DNA of 64,000 bases from Cyclaneusma minus (Eukaryota > Ascomycota > Leotiomycetes > Marthamycetales > Marthamycetaceae), in contig JAKZHN010000003.1 of the NCBI GenBank assembly GCA_037179335.1, positions 1,860,001 through 1,924,000 of the forward strand. Reading direction: 5' to 3'. The notes beneath the pieces were generated by a model. That model made no database searches, was not told where the DNA came from, and worked only from the letters and a program-made list of their open reading frames with translations. The translations under genes were made by a program, and so were the position numbers. Positions 35,355 through 47,200 of this stretch are shown here, piece after piece; positions within the stretch are counted from its first letter, which is position 1, and each line of letters starts with the position of its first letter.

Positions 35355-35838
35355 GGGCAATGTCATATCAGATGCGCTGGGTTTGACTGGAAGCCGGCCT
35401 TTCGTGGAGGCTGGGGCTGGGACGTGGGATGGGAAGTCTTCTGATTTGTACTGGACTGTATCTTCAGATGGGGCGCTTCGAATGAGAGAAAGGTCGTTCC
35501 CACGAATTCCAGGCCAACATGCAACCAAGCTTCCCCACATCTTGTAATTTGCCCATGACTGGGGTCACGCGTGTTCATGTTGACCGCTGAAGTATAACTT
35601 CAAACAAGAACTCGGTGGCAAATGGCACTTCGTTGTATGCAATAACTGTTCCTGCTATGGCCAAGTGATCTCTCACCAACCCGGAAATCCAACATCAACC
35701 TTGCTCTGCGCCACTCCTCGGGCGCAATAATTCAACATCATAACTACTCCTCATCTCCTCCCTTCCCTGATCCGAGCAATCGCTATCGTAATCATATGGG
35801 ATCCTCTCCTCCTTCCAACCACCACAAAATTCCTCCAA
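35355..35838. other. Convergent intergenic spacer
   Basis: 3' flanks of the secreted-protein gene (+) and the F-box/ankyrin gene (-). No gene or repeat seen. Confidence 0.4.
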
Positions 35839-37320
35839 TCAAATTTGTGACACGGTACGGCCGTGGATCTGAAGGTCATCCGCCCAATCATAATGTTCTT
35901 TCCGAAACCATCTGTCCTGCCTCTGGGCTGACAGCTCCGGTTGGTCTTCTCTGGCCCTCTTCAGCTGAATCGAAACATCGATACCTAGGTCTTGGAGTCC
36001 ACGAATCATTCCAACCTTCGCACAACGGCGGATCCGAGGATCCACATGCTCGGCAGTGCGGTTCTTGACGGATACGGAAGCGAACCAGTAGCTTGTGTGT
36101 GCGAAGATGTCGGCGCCCGCTTCTACGAGAAATTTGATGACTTCAACACTAGATTGCCCGGGACTACAAGTCAGTAAGTATCTCTGATATACCTGATCAC
36201 CTCATGGGTAATGCTGACTCATCCCTCCCGGTCGAAATCACGAAGCAACATACGTGTGAGCACCATACTCTCTATCCGCCCTCATCGCCCTCATCAACGG
36301 CGTCCTCCCATTCCACATGGACCCATCACCCCGATCCCTCGCATCAACATCCACCCCCAAGTGCAATAAGTACTCCACAGCCATTGGCATACTACCCCTA
36401 GCCGCGTAATGCAGCGGCGCCGGACACTTGCATGTCATTCTGGGATCCGGGAACGCTGTCCTACCACTAGGATTCGTCTCATCCTTGGGCAATCTAAGAG
36501 GGAACTCATCAAGTTTCAAGTTCACTGGATCCAGCGCGCGATCCACAATCATACAAAAGATCTCCTCTTGCCAACAATCAGCTGCGTATTTCAAACAGGC
36601 GTCGCCGAGGAAGTTGGCTACAGTCTCGTTGGCGCTGAAGCCATGGTACTTGCGATATGATGCCCTATGATGGGAATTGGAGGAAAGGGGGTAGTCGCCG
36701 GATTGACGCATTATGAAGGTGTGGTATCGGGAGGCGGCATGCAGGGGATCGAGTGCAGCATCCATTTGGTCGATGTGCGAGCGGTACCATCCTGCAGAGA
36801 AGCTCGTGGCGGATGCAGGTAGAGCATAGAGTGGTTCATGAGCCCGTGTGGCTATATCCGAGATGATGCGGTCCAGGGATACGGTGGAGTGGTTGCTGAT
36901 CATCTCGGCCTGAGGATACTTTCCAGCTCCGCGGTCAGCGTCATCTCGCTGGCGCTTGCTGTGTGGTCCGGGTTGGAGTTTTCCGCCGAGATCGGCGATG
37001 TGGTCGAAGAGGGCGCTGTTGCCGCTGGTTATGGCATCCAGGAGAATGTCACTGCCGCAGTGCTGAATGTCGTAGGCGTAGAGATATTCGTGGAGGATGG
37101 CATGGAAGGTTTTGTTGACTTGGCTGAGGGCGCTGATGGAGCGGGCGGAGGGGAGATGGGCGACTATATTCATGAAAATCTCGCCGGGGAGTTCGTCGAG
37201 GATGAGTCTGGGATTGGGAGTTTGTGGTGGTGTGGGATACATGTCTCCGGGACGTGCCGGCCTGGAGACGTTCGTATTGACGGACAGCTGTGTGTTGCTT
37301 GAACGAATGGTGGAAGACAT
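35839..37320 (-). CDS. F-box and ankyrin-repeat protein (463 aa)
   Basis: Exon 1 is 37320-36254 and exon 2 is 36163-35839. The 90-bp intron has donor GTATGT, branch TACTGAC and acceptor TTGTAG, and joins in frame as HT-PGQSS. After a disordered head, residues about 40-80 form an F-box (LDELPGEIFMNIVAHLPSAR followed by ISALSQVNKTFHAIL). The C-terminal part has ankyrin-like units: PLHYAARGSMPMAVEYLLHLGVD with GRTPLMRAMRA, then VIKFLVEAGADIF across the splice. F-box plus ankyrin proteins are known fungal SCF adaptors; the target is unknown. The first frame alone would stop seven codons after the donor, so the intron is needed for the last ankyrin unit. Confidence 0.8.
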
Positions 37321-39489
37321 TGTGATCTTGGATATGCTCTTTCGAGACTTGAAATGTAGCGAGTGGTAATGGATGTGTCTGTCTCAGGAAAGGGGTTGTT
37401 AGCTGAGTTCCCCGAGGCACGGAGTCAAAGATGCCACTTGCATGATCCTGGTAACAGCTTCCAAGCAATAGTGATATCGTTGCAGAACGAGAGACAGGTG
37501 CGTATATGTATGGGAGATGGATGCGGAAATGTGGTGAAGTGGGGTGAAGTGGGATGATTCATCGTGAAGTGGTCCAGCAAGAACGATCCAGGGACTCGAG
37601 GCAAACATGACTCCTCCCTTCTTCGCACTGACTGCACCTTCCACTACTTCAAGTCGCATTTCCAAGCTCGTCGCAATTGCGCCACTTTTGTGCAACTAGA
37701 CTTGATGCGCAACCAAACATTGAGGAAGATGTCGCCAAACAAACATCGACGGCGCAAATGACAACGGAGAAAGGATAGTATTTGGTTGAAAACAAACAAC
37801 TCTGGACCAGTCCCCAGCGTAAGAACTTGATGAATAACTTGCACGAGCTCGTGAAATCTAAGAGAAGATTGGAAGATCTTCCAGGAATTGGAAGCGAAGT
37901 ACGTGACCGGCTTGTTTTGAACAATTAACTGAGAGCATCCTTACCGTTTCGTATATCTCAATTATTCTGCAGGAAGAGAAAACTGCCTTCAGTATCCCAG
38001 ACAGACGTCTGAGCATCGACGTCGAGGAGGTTGTTCTGATGCAGCACTCCGGTTGACCAGGAGGTGATGGATGATGGGAGGTGGTGGACCGTGGAGGAGC
38101 GTGGAAGGGAAGTCGCGTCACTTAAAAACTAAAACAGCTGCTGGAGTTTCAACTGAGATGCACTAATTCGCCGGTGTAAGGGTATTCGTCTTGACTCACC
38201 AGCGCCAATTCCTGCCTTGATATGCTTTCCTCGCACGGTTCTCCCTTTTGGGGGTTTTCCTCCTGTCAGCACGATACCGGACCGTGGTATCCTGGTTCAC
38301 AGTTTCCTTTGACTCCTTCCCCAATTCTTTCCAGTGGAAATGAGGTCGTGGAGACCTTCAGAGGAGAAACATCCGATGATGGTCGAGGAGGATCTTTTTG
38401 CGCTTTCTGCGTTTTTTTTTTTCGCCCTCGTCTCGCTTGGCCACCCTGGCACCGTATGCGGTGCCAGATGATTCGAATTGAGGCACGAAATCATAGCTTA
38501 ACTTATCTGAGCCACTCGTGGGAGATTAAGTTGGCTCTGAATCTTCATTGTCGGACTGGGTGTCCAGGGCATGCTTCAAGGATGACAGGAGTCAACCTCT
38601 ACTTCATTTACTGATCATCCATCCCCTGGCTGATTCGGGGCTCCCGAATAGACTTGAGTTTCGTGGGAAGCCGAGACTTGGCGACCCAAAGAGCTCACTG
38701 GGGCCCCGAAGGTACTCTCTAGCTGGAGCTGAAGTCCAAATGTTTGACTACAGTGACGACTATCAAGGCTCGACTCCGAGTCCCTGAATTGAAATATTTT
38801 GGAGATTTCTTGAGCTCCAAAGATCCAGCTCCTCTCTCTATTCATGCGTAAGTGCTATGGTGCCATCAAGGGGTCAGGGAAATCACAAAATTAATCTGAC
38901 AGGTCGAAAGGGGGCCACAACGCACGCGACAGACTACCCCCTCTGAAAGCTCAGTGTTTGCTGTATATATGCTGAACTCATTACCAAACCTTCCTTCTCA
39001 TTGAAAGCCAGACATACATGCATTCATGTCATGTAAAGAGTTTCTGGTAGGCCGCACGTGATACCGCGTCGGCAGTGACGCGAAATTCACCTCAGGGGTG
39101 AAGCGAGGAAATCTGTAAACAAGACTCCGTGACCAGAAGTTTAGTGCAGCGCTTAGATGCGGAATATTGTCTTTCCGTAGATCTCTCACGGCCGCATCAA
39201 AACAAAACTTCTCGCACCTTCAAGTTGTTCCCACGAAGTCTTTCGCGTCTCCACAACACCTCGACCGCGCACCTCCCTCCGCAATCCGCAGTCCTGTCAA
39301 TATCCCCACAAAACCGCAACTTCAAACAAGCGTCTTCCGCCCGCACCCTCAGAAGCTTTCTTCCAACCTCACAACCGCGTAAGTTCATCTCCCGTCTGCA
39401 GCCTCACCAGCTGCTTCACAGCTCCACGACAGCATACGCTGACCATCCGCCCGCAGCGCACCACCATTCTCCCGCCCAACACCATCAAG
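37321..39489. other. Intergenic, 2.2 kb without a supported gene
   Basis: Frames on both strands are short and overlapping. A T9-10 run lies at about 38412. The last 350 bp before 39490 are C-rich and continue as an open frame from 39129, but read as leader sequence rather than protein. Confidence 0.4.
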
Positions 39490-39768
39490 ATGCCCTACTT
39501 CGAGTTCGAGCTCCACCACCCCCAACCCCGCCCGCATCTGGCTCTGCACGTCCGCATCCTCCAGGGCCTCGGTGCCTTTTGGCACCGCATCCTCGTCCGC
39601 CTCTGGGCCATTTGGGACTGGCACGTCCTCAGATACCGCACCTTCACCAGCACCCGGCGCGGCAAGATCATGTTCAGAACCTGGCTTGCGCTCTCTCTCC
39701 TCTTCATCGTCAGCGAGGTCGTCTTGTTCGTCCTCTCGACCGTAGATCCGAAGCACTTCGGCAAGTGA
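39490..39768 (+). CDS. Small single-pass membrane protein (92 aa)
   Basis: ATG at 39490 in good context (AAGATGCC). The product starts MPYFEFELHHPQP, continues with an amphipathic Trp/Leu/Arg-rich segment (about residues 20-55), and has one strong membrane segment near the C-terminus (WLALSLLFIVSEVVLFVL) followed by STVDPKHFGK. No family recognised. It lies 149 bp upstream of another tiny membrane protein on the same strand; the pair may be co-regulated, but the sequences are not clearly homologous. Confidence 0.5.
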   Translation: MPYFEFELHHPQPRPHLALHVRILQGLGAFWHRILVRLWAIWDWHVLRYRTFTSTRRGKIMFRTWLALSLLFIVSEVVLFVLSTVDPKHFGK

Positions 39769-39917
39769 AGTGCCTCCTGCAGCCTCACCTCCGTACGTAT
39801 ACCAGCCAAGCTCCTTCACCAACTTCACAAGTCGAGCCTCGAGCACCTTCAATCTGTCCACCTTCACCACTTGTCCACCCCCACATCCACCTCAACCATC
39901 AAAATCGAACCGCCGTC

Positions 39918-40302
39918 ATGGCCGCCTTCTTCAAGCTCATTCTCGACTTCGCCATCGCCGCCCTCACAGCCACATTCCACCGCTGTGTGGTCCTCTGGGA
40001 GACTATCTGCGACTTCGCCAAGACCATGGTCGACAAGATCACCGCGGCCACCACCACCACCATCGTCGGCAACATCGTCGGCAACATCAGAGCCCGACGC
40101 CCACCCTTCCACCATCATTGGTTGTGGTACCTCGGCATGCTCCTTGCCATGGGCGTCGCAGCTGTGGTGGTGGTGGTCGTGGCCTACGCCACGCTTGGCC
40201 CTACCGACAAGAACATGCCCAAAGTACGTGACTTCGAACCGACAGACTTCCTGCAGCTGAGATGGCTTTCGTGAATGCATGCTAACGTTTGGAATCTAGT
40301 GA
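39918..40302 (+). CDS. Small membrane protein (102 aa), stop codon in second exon
   Basis: ATG at 39918 (MAAFFKLILDF). An N-terminal amphipathic/hydrophobic helix is followed by a Thr-rich linker. One long membrane segment (WYLGMLLAMGVAAVVVVVVA) precedes a short tail ending KNMPK. An intron fits at 40224-40299 (donor GTACGT, branch GCTAAC, acceptor TCTAG), after which exon 2 begins directly with TGA. Without splicing the frame would run 17 codons further to 40274. Family unknown; probably an intracellular membrane or surface microprotein. Confidence 0.5.
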
Positions 40303-41014
40303 TTGTTCTTCCGTCTTCTGTGGGAAGGGACCACGAAGCCCTGGGCAAGATTGAGTGGTTCCGGGTGAGCCATAAAACCCCGCTTCATTGAATGTGTCAT
40401 TTTGCAGCTGGATGGTTGATGGGTGAGCCGAAACCCTGTTCGTTGTTTGAGATCATGGAACCCTGCTTGCTTTCTCCTTTCTGAACATGATCGTGAAACT
40501 GTGACTTGCATGAATAGTGTCGTGAAGTTCAGATGGCGTGATAAAAGTGCCTTGGACTGCTCACGGTACCTCAGGGGAATCACAATAACTTGGGGGATCC
40601 AAATGACTTGGAACATTTCTGGTGAACTTGGAAGTGTTTGATGATTTGCAAGTATCGAGTAACATGGAGGAATCCAAGTAACTTGAAAGGATCCCAGTAG
40701 CACGAAGTGATACCAGTAATCTCGGAGAGTACGAGAGTAGCCTGAGAATTCCCAGTAACCGCGAATAGTCGGGTAACGCGAGACAAAGCAAGTAATTTGA
40801 ATCCAAATCACGAGGAGCGCAGTGCTGAAACAGAAGGAGAATCTGATCAAATTCACTTGAAATTTCGCCCTACATATGTCCAGCAAAATGTATTCCTAAT
40901 ACTCCTTTCCCGCTCAAAGAAAAAGCCAGCATATCGTCCCCACAATCCCACATCATCTCTGCTCTTCCCCTTTTCCAACTCTCCCCCACCCTCCATCCAA
41001 TCCCCTCCTCTCCT
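40303..41014. repeat. Intergenic with degenerate ~20-bp tandem array
   Basis: At about 40560-40805 a motif like GGATCCCAGTAACNNGA recurs every 19-22 bp (e.g. CCAAGTAACTTG, CCCAGTAGCACG, ACCAGTAATCTC, CCCAGTAACCGC, GGGTAACGCG). No gene is supported in the remainder. Confidence 0.5.
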
Positions 41015-41217
41015 TGTCACGGAGACCTACTGAGGGAGCCAAGAGCCCGAACAAGCAGTAGGTAAAGACTGGATTAGTGAAGCTAAGGAGAGAAGGAGAG
41101 GTCTGGAGAGCTCCTCCTTCTTATCATACATAGCTCCAGCGCCAACAAAGAACCTAGCTAGGAGGACAAAGGAATGGCTGCCTAAGGCATCAGCCTTCTA
41201 ACCCCGTAACACTCCTC
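41010..41217 (-). mobile_element. Solo LTR, copy 1, with 5-bp target-site duplication
   Basis: The element is 41015-41212 (198 bp), flanked on both sides by CTCCT (41010-41014 and 41213-41217). On the minus strand it begins TGTTACGGGG and ends CTCCGTGACA, i.e. with canonical TG...CA ends. It matches the copy at 61930-62112 over nearly its whole length, with a small divergent middle part. No internal retrotransposon sequence is present on either side, so it is a solo LTR left by recombination or a short non-autonomous LTR element. It ends 21 bp from the stop codon of secreted protein 2. Confidence 0.85.
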
Positions 41218-41233
41218 CCCCCTCTCAAACCCC

Positions 41234-41819
41234 CTAATGTTGCAAATACAGCACAATATCCTTCTCCGCATAGCTGCAATAATAAAACGGCTCCGCCCTC
41301 ACAAACAATTCCGTACACCCATGGCCTGTCGGATCATCACTCACATCCTCCGCATAAACACCCCTCCACTCACTCGCCTTATAGCTCGTCTCTCTTTCCG
41401 CCACAACCGTAAGTTTGAAATCCGTCGGACTCCAGACCGGGTCTTCGACGCCCGTAACGTAGGTGTTGAAGAACACGGTTTCGACAGCGAAATCGGTGTC
41501 GGTGACGAGGGTGCATGGGATGTCGTTGGTGGGTTGGTTGCCGGTGGTCCAGGAGGTTGAGCAGTTGTAGGAGAATTGGAGTTGGATGTCGGTGGCCGTG
41601 AAGGATATTCTTTGGGTCTGTGGGGGAGGGGGTGTTAGCTTGTTGTTGTTGGGGAGGAGGGGGAATGGAGGGGGAAAGTACGTCGGGGTAGTTCTCGCCG
41701 GCGATGGTGTCGGTGATGGCGAAGCCTATCTGCTCGGGGATGTTCTGGTTCGAATTGACCTGAGGCATCGCGAAAGCGACAGCTGGAAGCAGCGCTGTGA
41801 GAATGGATGTGTATTGCAT
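41234..41819 (-). CDS. Small secreted protein 2 (173 aa, two exons)
   Basis: Exon 1 is 41819-41682 (46 codons) and exon 2 is 41617-41234. The 64-bp intron has donor GTACTT, a pyrimidine-rich body, branch AGCTAAC and acceptor CCACAG, with phase 0. A signal peptide is evident (MQYTSILTALLPAVAFA). The mature protein is rich in Thr, Asp and aromatic residues with four or five cysteines (NCSTSW, PCTLV, GCTEL, YYCSY) and ends KDIVLYLQH. No known domain recognised. The final exon has a diverged relic on the + strand at about 43.8-43.9 kb. Secretion is well supported; function unknown. Confidence 0.75.
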
Positions 41820-43779
41820 ATTTGCGTGTTGTTTTTGTGTCCGGAGTCTGTGTTCGAGGTCAAGTTAAAGGAGCTTGATGGTTAGTAGTTCCAGCGGGGA
41901 CCAAGCTTCCCTTTATACCTGTAGCACCCATGATCATCGAGCCGTCCGCGAGGTAGCAATCCCAACGTCGTTTTTGGGTTTTCAGCTCGCTCCCCCGCAG
42001 TGGAGTCGGTGGCATTCGTATCGTGCCGCGATCCTCTAGAGGCTACCACGGAATCCAAAGGATCGGTATTCGGTAACAGCCTTTTTATCGACTTACCGCT
42101 CCAATCGAAGTGCGAAGAAAGTGCGAACGAAACATCCCGTTTCGTCGTATCCGCCCGCAATGGTTGATGCGCCAAGACTGATAGATTCGGCATTGCGATT
42201 TGTTGACCGGGATTTCGGATGGCAGACAGTATGGCCTATACCGTAAACGTGCTCGCTCTCACTGGTTCCGCGGGTCGTGGCTTTAAGGTTGGCGCGGACG
42301 GGGTTGGCAAAGTTTGGGATCGATGACAATGCTGCTTTGAGTTTTGTCGGCGTGCAGACGCCGAGACAATTATTTGCCTGCCCATTATGATTCGGGAAAT
42401 TAATTGTATCAAATGGAAAATCAGATTCATTGCATTGAAAAGGCAGGCCATTTCACAAATGCGATATGACAGAGGGTGTTGGATTTTATTTCACATGATA
42501 TCAGCTTGAGTATCGAGGGATCCAACTACTAAGTTTGGTACGCAGACATCGAACCCAAAATCCACACTTAGCACCATTTAGACTACAGACTAAGGTTCTG
42601 GCATCTCTGGGCCCGACTCGGAGTGCTTGGATTTATATGCACAGCATCAGCCACCAATATACTTTCGGCTTTTGCAGGCTAAGTAACTATTCGCGATGTC
42701 GCAACATTGAAGTATGTAAGGCTCGATAACAAAAGCACTAACCACCAAGCCAGGTCCCGTAAGACAATAGCCCATTCCATTTCTAGCTACATATGCTACT
42801 CCTTGCGTCGGAGCGCCACAAAGTATCAGAGTAAATCCGGCACACAGACCTTCCGAATCTCATAACTCGGAAACTCCGGCGATATCGAGGCAGAATCTGG
42901 ACACCTAGTTCGTCACTCCGTACCTAAATGTGTGCGGCTGAAACCGATACGAGTATGTACCTTTGTATCTTGCTCATAGGGCTGAGCAGGCTCCGAGCCG
43001 CTGCGACCACTCATTGGAGAATTTCGCGAAACACAAGCAGCCCGACAGGACTGCACGTGGTATCCATTCCCACGAGCAATGGAGGTGCAGAGATGATAGG
43101 ATACGAGACCTCCAATGCCTACCGGCTAGTTGCTTCTCGTGAATTGAAACATACGAGACGGGTCGGTTTCCATAATTCCACACGGGCAGTTTCTTCCTCT
43201 GGCGTTCGCGAGGAAAATAAGCACCAGAATGGGTAAATCCTCCGCGTCGTGTAACATTTGGTTTGGCTGTGCCTCGACGTCTGGACACGAGATATGCAAA
43301 TCATGTGTTCTCCTGCACCGGACGAATTGCTGAGTCTGAATTGGCTTTCTTCGAACCTGAAACCTGCAGGGCCGAGACATCCTCTGTCCCCTTTTGAAGT
43401 CAAGATGTTGCGGCCGGGTTCTGATACCAAAGTCAATGAGCAAGAGTACTATCGTCCGATCTCAGCATTCTTGTCCCCGAAACTCAAAATCTCCTTGAGA
43501 CATAGCAATTGAGTCCCAAAAGCATGCTGCGCGGATGTATAACATAAGAGGAGAGTATTTCATTCGAAGGCATGAACGGATGGCATTTCCAAACTAATTT
43601 TCCTGGAGCGGAGGTATCTCCACCGGTGTAGCATCTGGCATCATCAACAACGTGTATCTTCTCATCGTCTAGCCCAGGGCTGAAGAAGAGGTACAACAGA
43701 CGCCAAGCAGCATCTAGAACATGGCAACGTGCACCGTCAACTTCCCCGGAAAATGCACCCCAGTCCCCAGTCCCCACCT
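41820..43779. other. Intergenic, no supported gene
   Basis: Frames on both strands overlap and show no domain, signal peptide or splice structure. Confidence 0.4.
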
Positions 43780-43912
43780 CGCACAGCATCCACCCGTGGT
43801 TACACAGACCCACTAGGTCCACCCCAATTCCAACCCCATGTCATCTGCCTGCTCGTACATTTTGTATCCTTCCAGCGTAGAAGGATATTGTGTTGTATCT
43901 GCAGCAGTAGGG
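43780..43912 (+). pseudogene. Relic of a paralogue of small secreted protein 2
   Basis: Bases 43875-43910 match the last 36 bases of the secreted protein 2 gene with five differences. Most of these fall at codon third positions, and both copies end in TAG after a frame reading KDIVLYLQ. The codon for the preceding Glu is TAG here. It may be a nonsense change, or the TAG may be the acceptor of an intron. Upstream a weak similarity (STRGYTDPLG against WRGVY...DDPTG) continues in another frame. No signal-peptide exon was found, so I call it a relic. Confidence 0.45.
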
Positions 43913-44288
43913 GGGCTGGAAAGGGGAGAGGTGGGGAATTGGGGAAGCGAGGATGAGTGCGGAAAATCGAGGAGGTTGGACAAGGGCAGAGGCTGGGATG
44001 AATTTGGGATTTTGGGTAGCGTGGTGTGGTTTCTTTGAAGCGGTAAAGGAGTAAGAGGAATACACATGGTCGGTCAATATATGGAGAAATCTCCACTAAT
44101 ATAAACGGGGATGCACTGATACGATACCCGTGTTCTGACCCCTTTGAAAAACGGAAAAATTGCAGGCGAACATGAGTCGTTCCTCCACACCCCACGAAAA
44201 CCAAAATCAAGAGTTCCATATCCACAAAGCCACGCAGGCTACTGGTTCTCTCCATGTCCTCCAATCCCTCGCCACCGCTCTCTGTTCC
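43913..44288. other. Intergenic spacer
   Basis: 3' flank of the minus-strand ankyrin gene; purine-rich at about 43915-44010. No gene seen. Confidence 0.4.
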
Positions 44289-47200
44289 CTAAACACAACT
44301 ATAGACGGGTTTGAAAGTATTCAAATATGTGAGAATGTCGCTTTTCCGATCTTCTGGAATCTCTTCGGGGAAGATCAAATTCGTCCACTTCCCGTCTTTC
44401 ACACTCCGTGGCGGTATTATTGACGCTTTTCCCTTCGTCAGCAGAAACTTGACGATATCCAAATGTCCCCACGTTGCTGCAATTGAAACGACACTAATTT
44501 CGTTGTCTGCACCCTGGACGTTGGTTCCTGTGGCGTGCACATTTGTTCCAGCATCAATAAGACACTTGCACACATCCAGATGCCCAAACCCGGCTGCGTA
44601 GAATAGAGAAGTCATCCCATGCTCATCCTTGCCCTCTTTGTCAGCACCGGCCTTCAGAAGAAGCTTCACCACGGAGGTGCGACCACTGAGGCTTGCGGCA
44701 TTAAGAACCGTCATACGCCGCTGCTGGCTCAGGTAGTTGGCTCTATCAGGATTGCAGTTTGCTCCCCGGTTTAACAGCTCACGACATGTTTCCAAGTTGC
44801 CAGCCGTCGCTGCTCTGAATAATGGAGTACGCCCAAGGGTGTCCTGGCCCTCGATATCAGCTTTACCATCCAGAAGAACTTTGATCGTATCTGCTTTGGC
44901 TTTTTTCGCTGCAAAACCCAGCAAAGTAGTGCCCTTCCTCTGTACGTTCGGATTCGCACCTCGGTCGAGCAGCCAGCGGCAGAGCGTACTGTGGCCAGCT
45001 CCAGCCGCGCGAAATAACATCGCCCAAGAACCGTTGTTCAACCCGTCCACAGATGCCCCGCGAGCTAGTAGAAGTTCAATAGTTTTGCGCTCGTTTTCCG
45101 TACCCAGGCTTCCCAAGTGAAAAGTGCCCGAGTTAGAATCTGCGCCCGCGTCAAGCAGAAGACGAGCGATCTCAATTTCGTGCAATTGGCAGGCAAGACT
45201 GAAAGCGGTTTGGCCAGCGCTGTCTGGCTTTTCCACAGACTTGAGCTTCTGCAACATCCTCTGGACAATTGGTGGAGAACCTGCTATACAAGCAAGGTGT
45301 AATGGAGTGCGACCCCATATTTCCCAGTCCGGCCTGGCGCCATTCTGAAGGAGTATAGTAACTATCCCGACATTTTTCGATATTATCGCCTGAGCAAATG
45401 CTGTGTAATTGAAAGCATCTTGAAAACCTTTCTTCCCTCCATGGGACAAAATAAATCTCATCCCCTCCATGAGATTAAGGTTTGCAGCGATATGAAGTGG
45501 TGTCCGCTGGTCCCGATCAATCGCAGTTATGAGTTGCTTATCCCAAACACCCTTGTTGAGGAAGTTCATGTCTTGCTTTTTCAATGCGGTGACGAAAATG
45601 GAATCTTCTGGCGTAGGCCTGGGATCAATCCATGTGTCTGTTCCTTACCGCATGTTCCCATGAATCCCATAAAGGATAAACTGGCGCTTGAAGGCTGGTT
45701 TATGATGCTTTAAGCATACTGTAGACGCTTTTTGACAAGCTTGGAAGATTACCTCGGGGGTACTTTTGCATTCCAAGCATTGATAGAAGAAATCGGGTGA
45801 CTTAACATCAGCGCCGCACTCGAAGCATTTGCCGGCCCCATGTTGTTTTGACTCGCACAAATACTTGGGATGGGTAGCATTTGCTGCGTCGCGGAGACAA
45901 CGGGAGCAATCGTGCCATTCTTTGCACAGGGAACATCTGTAACCTTCTCCAGAGATTTTGTTATGGTACTCAGGGAGGCTGACTTGGGGAATGTTCGATG
46001 CGGGAATCGGCGGCGTATTTGTATGCGTCGAGGGCTCTGAGAAAGGAGGAGAATGAGGACTTGGATGGTCTCGACCGGCGGTTCCAGGACCTGGTTGCCC
46101 AGCTCCTTGAGGAGTATCCGTGCTATTGCCGGTAGCTGCCCCGGGATCCTTTGGTACCGGCTCTGGCGGAGTATCGGCACTTCTGGAACGAGCAGGAGAT
46201 TTTGGGCGACTAGGAGAAAGAGCTTTTGGGGGGCCATGATCGTCGGGTTCGTGACTTGGTCGCCCAGATTCTTGCGACATCCGTACCTTTTGCTGAGATG
46301 ATAAGCGATAGGGTGTAGATCTAGGTGAAGCGTAACCGAAAAAGTTTGGAGTAGGATCTTCAGAGTCTTCTGGTGTATCGTTGTGGCCCTCCACGTTGTC
46401 ATCGTCGACTTTGGAAGACTTTAGGTGACTCTTGGGGTGGTCGAATATTGAACCGTGATCGTCTTCGCTACATAAATTTGGTAAGTTTATTGAAGATGAT
46501 TCCCGAGATTTCGCTTTATCGTGGGGCTCGCCCAAGTTCGAATCACGACTATCTTCTTCATTGATGTTGGGAACATGTGGAGAAGATGATTCATCCCGAG
46601 ATTTTGCCTATCCGTTATTAGCAAATGAATTTGAAGTTGAGATTATTCTTTTCCAAGTCCCCGCGTAACGTATTGTGTTGAGAGGTGGGTTGTGGATGGT
46701 TGTTCCGTGGCATCTGCGGCGCGTGACCAAGGGCACGTGATATTGTCCTTGTGATATATTTCAAGATATTGGACTGGCCGGTCTTCACCTTCGCTGTGCC
46801 AGAGTGATTGGCAGGAACCGAAATCCTTGTCTCTTTAGGCCGGTTTTGTTTCGCGGACTGAGGCTCCAATAACAGGATTGCTGGACCAGAACGAGTCCAT
46901 TTTCTTTGTGCTTCCTAAACGCGTACCAATAAGTATCATTTTGAACTCGGTAGAAGACACTGTACATCAAAAACCACTGTCTTAGTGGGCACCGCTTCAA
47001 AGTACGTCAAGATCTCGATCTCTTGCGCGATTCTCACAAATCACTCATTCATCACTCCAAGTGTCGGGGAACCTGGTTTGAGCTCTGCAATTAGTTGTTC
47101 TGGCGGTTTGCCTTTAACAAGAGCTTGTAAGGCATCGACGTTCATCCCACGATGGGGCACGGCTAGAAAGATAATAAATAGCCCGTACCGGCAAAGCCAA

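Noticed and set aside
39129..40274. 381-codon plus-strand frame as one protein
   Set aside because: Its first 260 codons are a His/Pro/Ser-rich shadow of the leader and of the 92-residue gene in another frame; only the part from ATG 39918 looks like protein.
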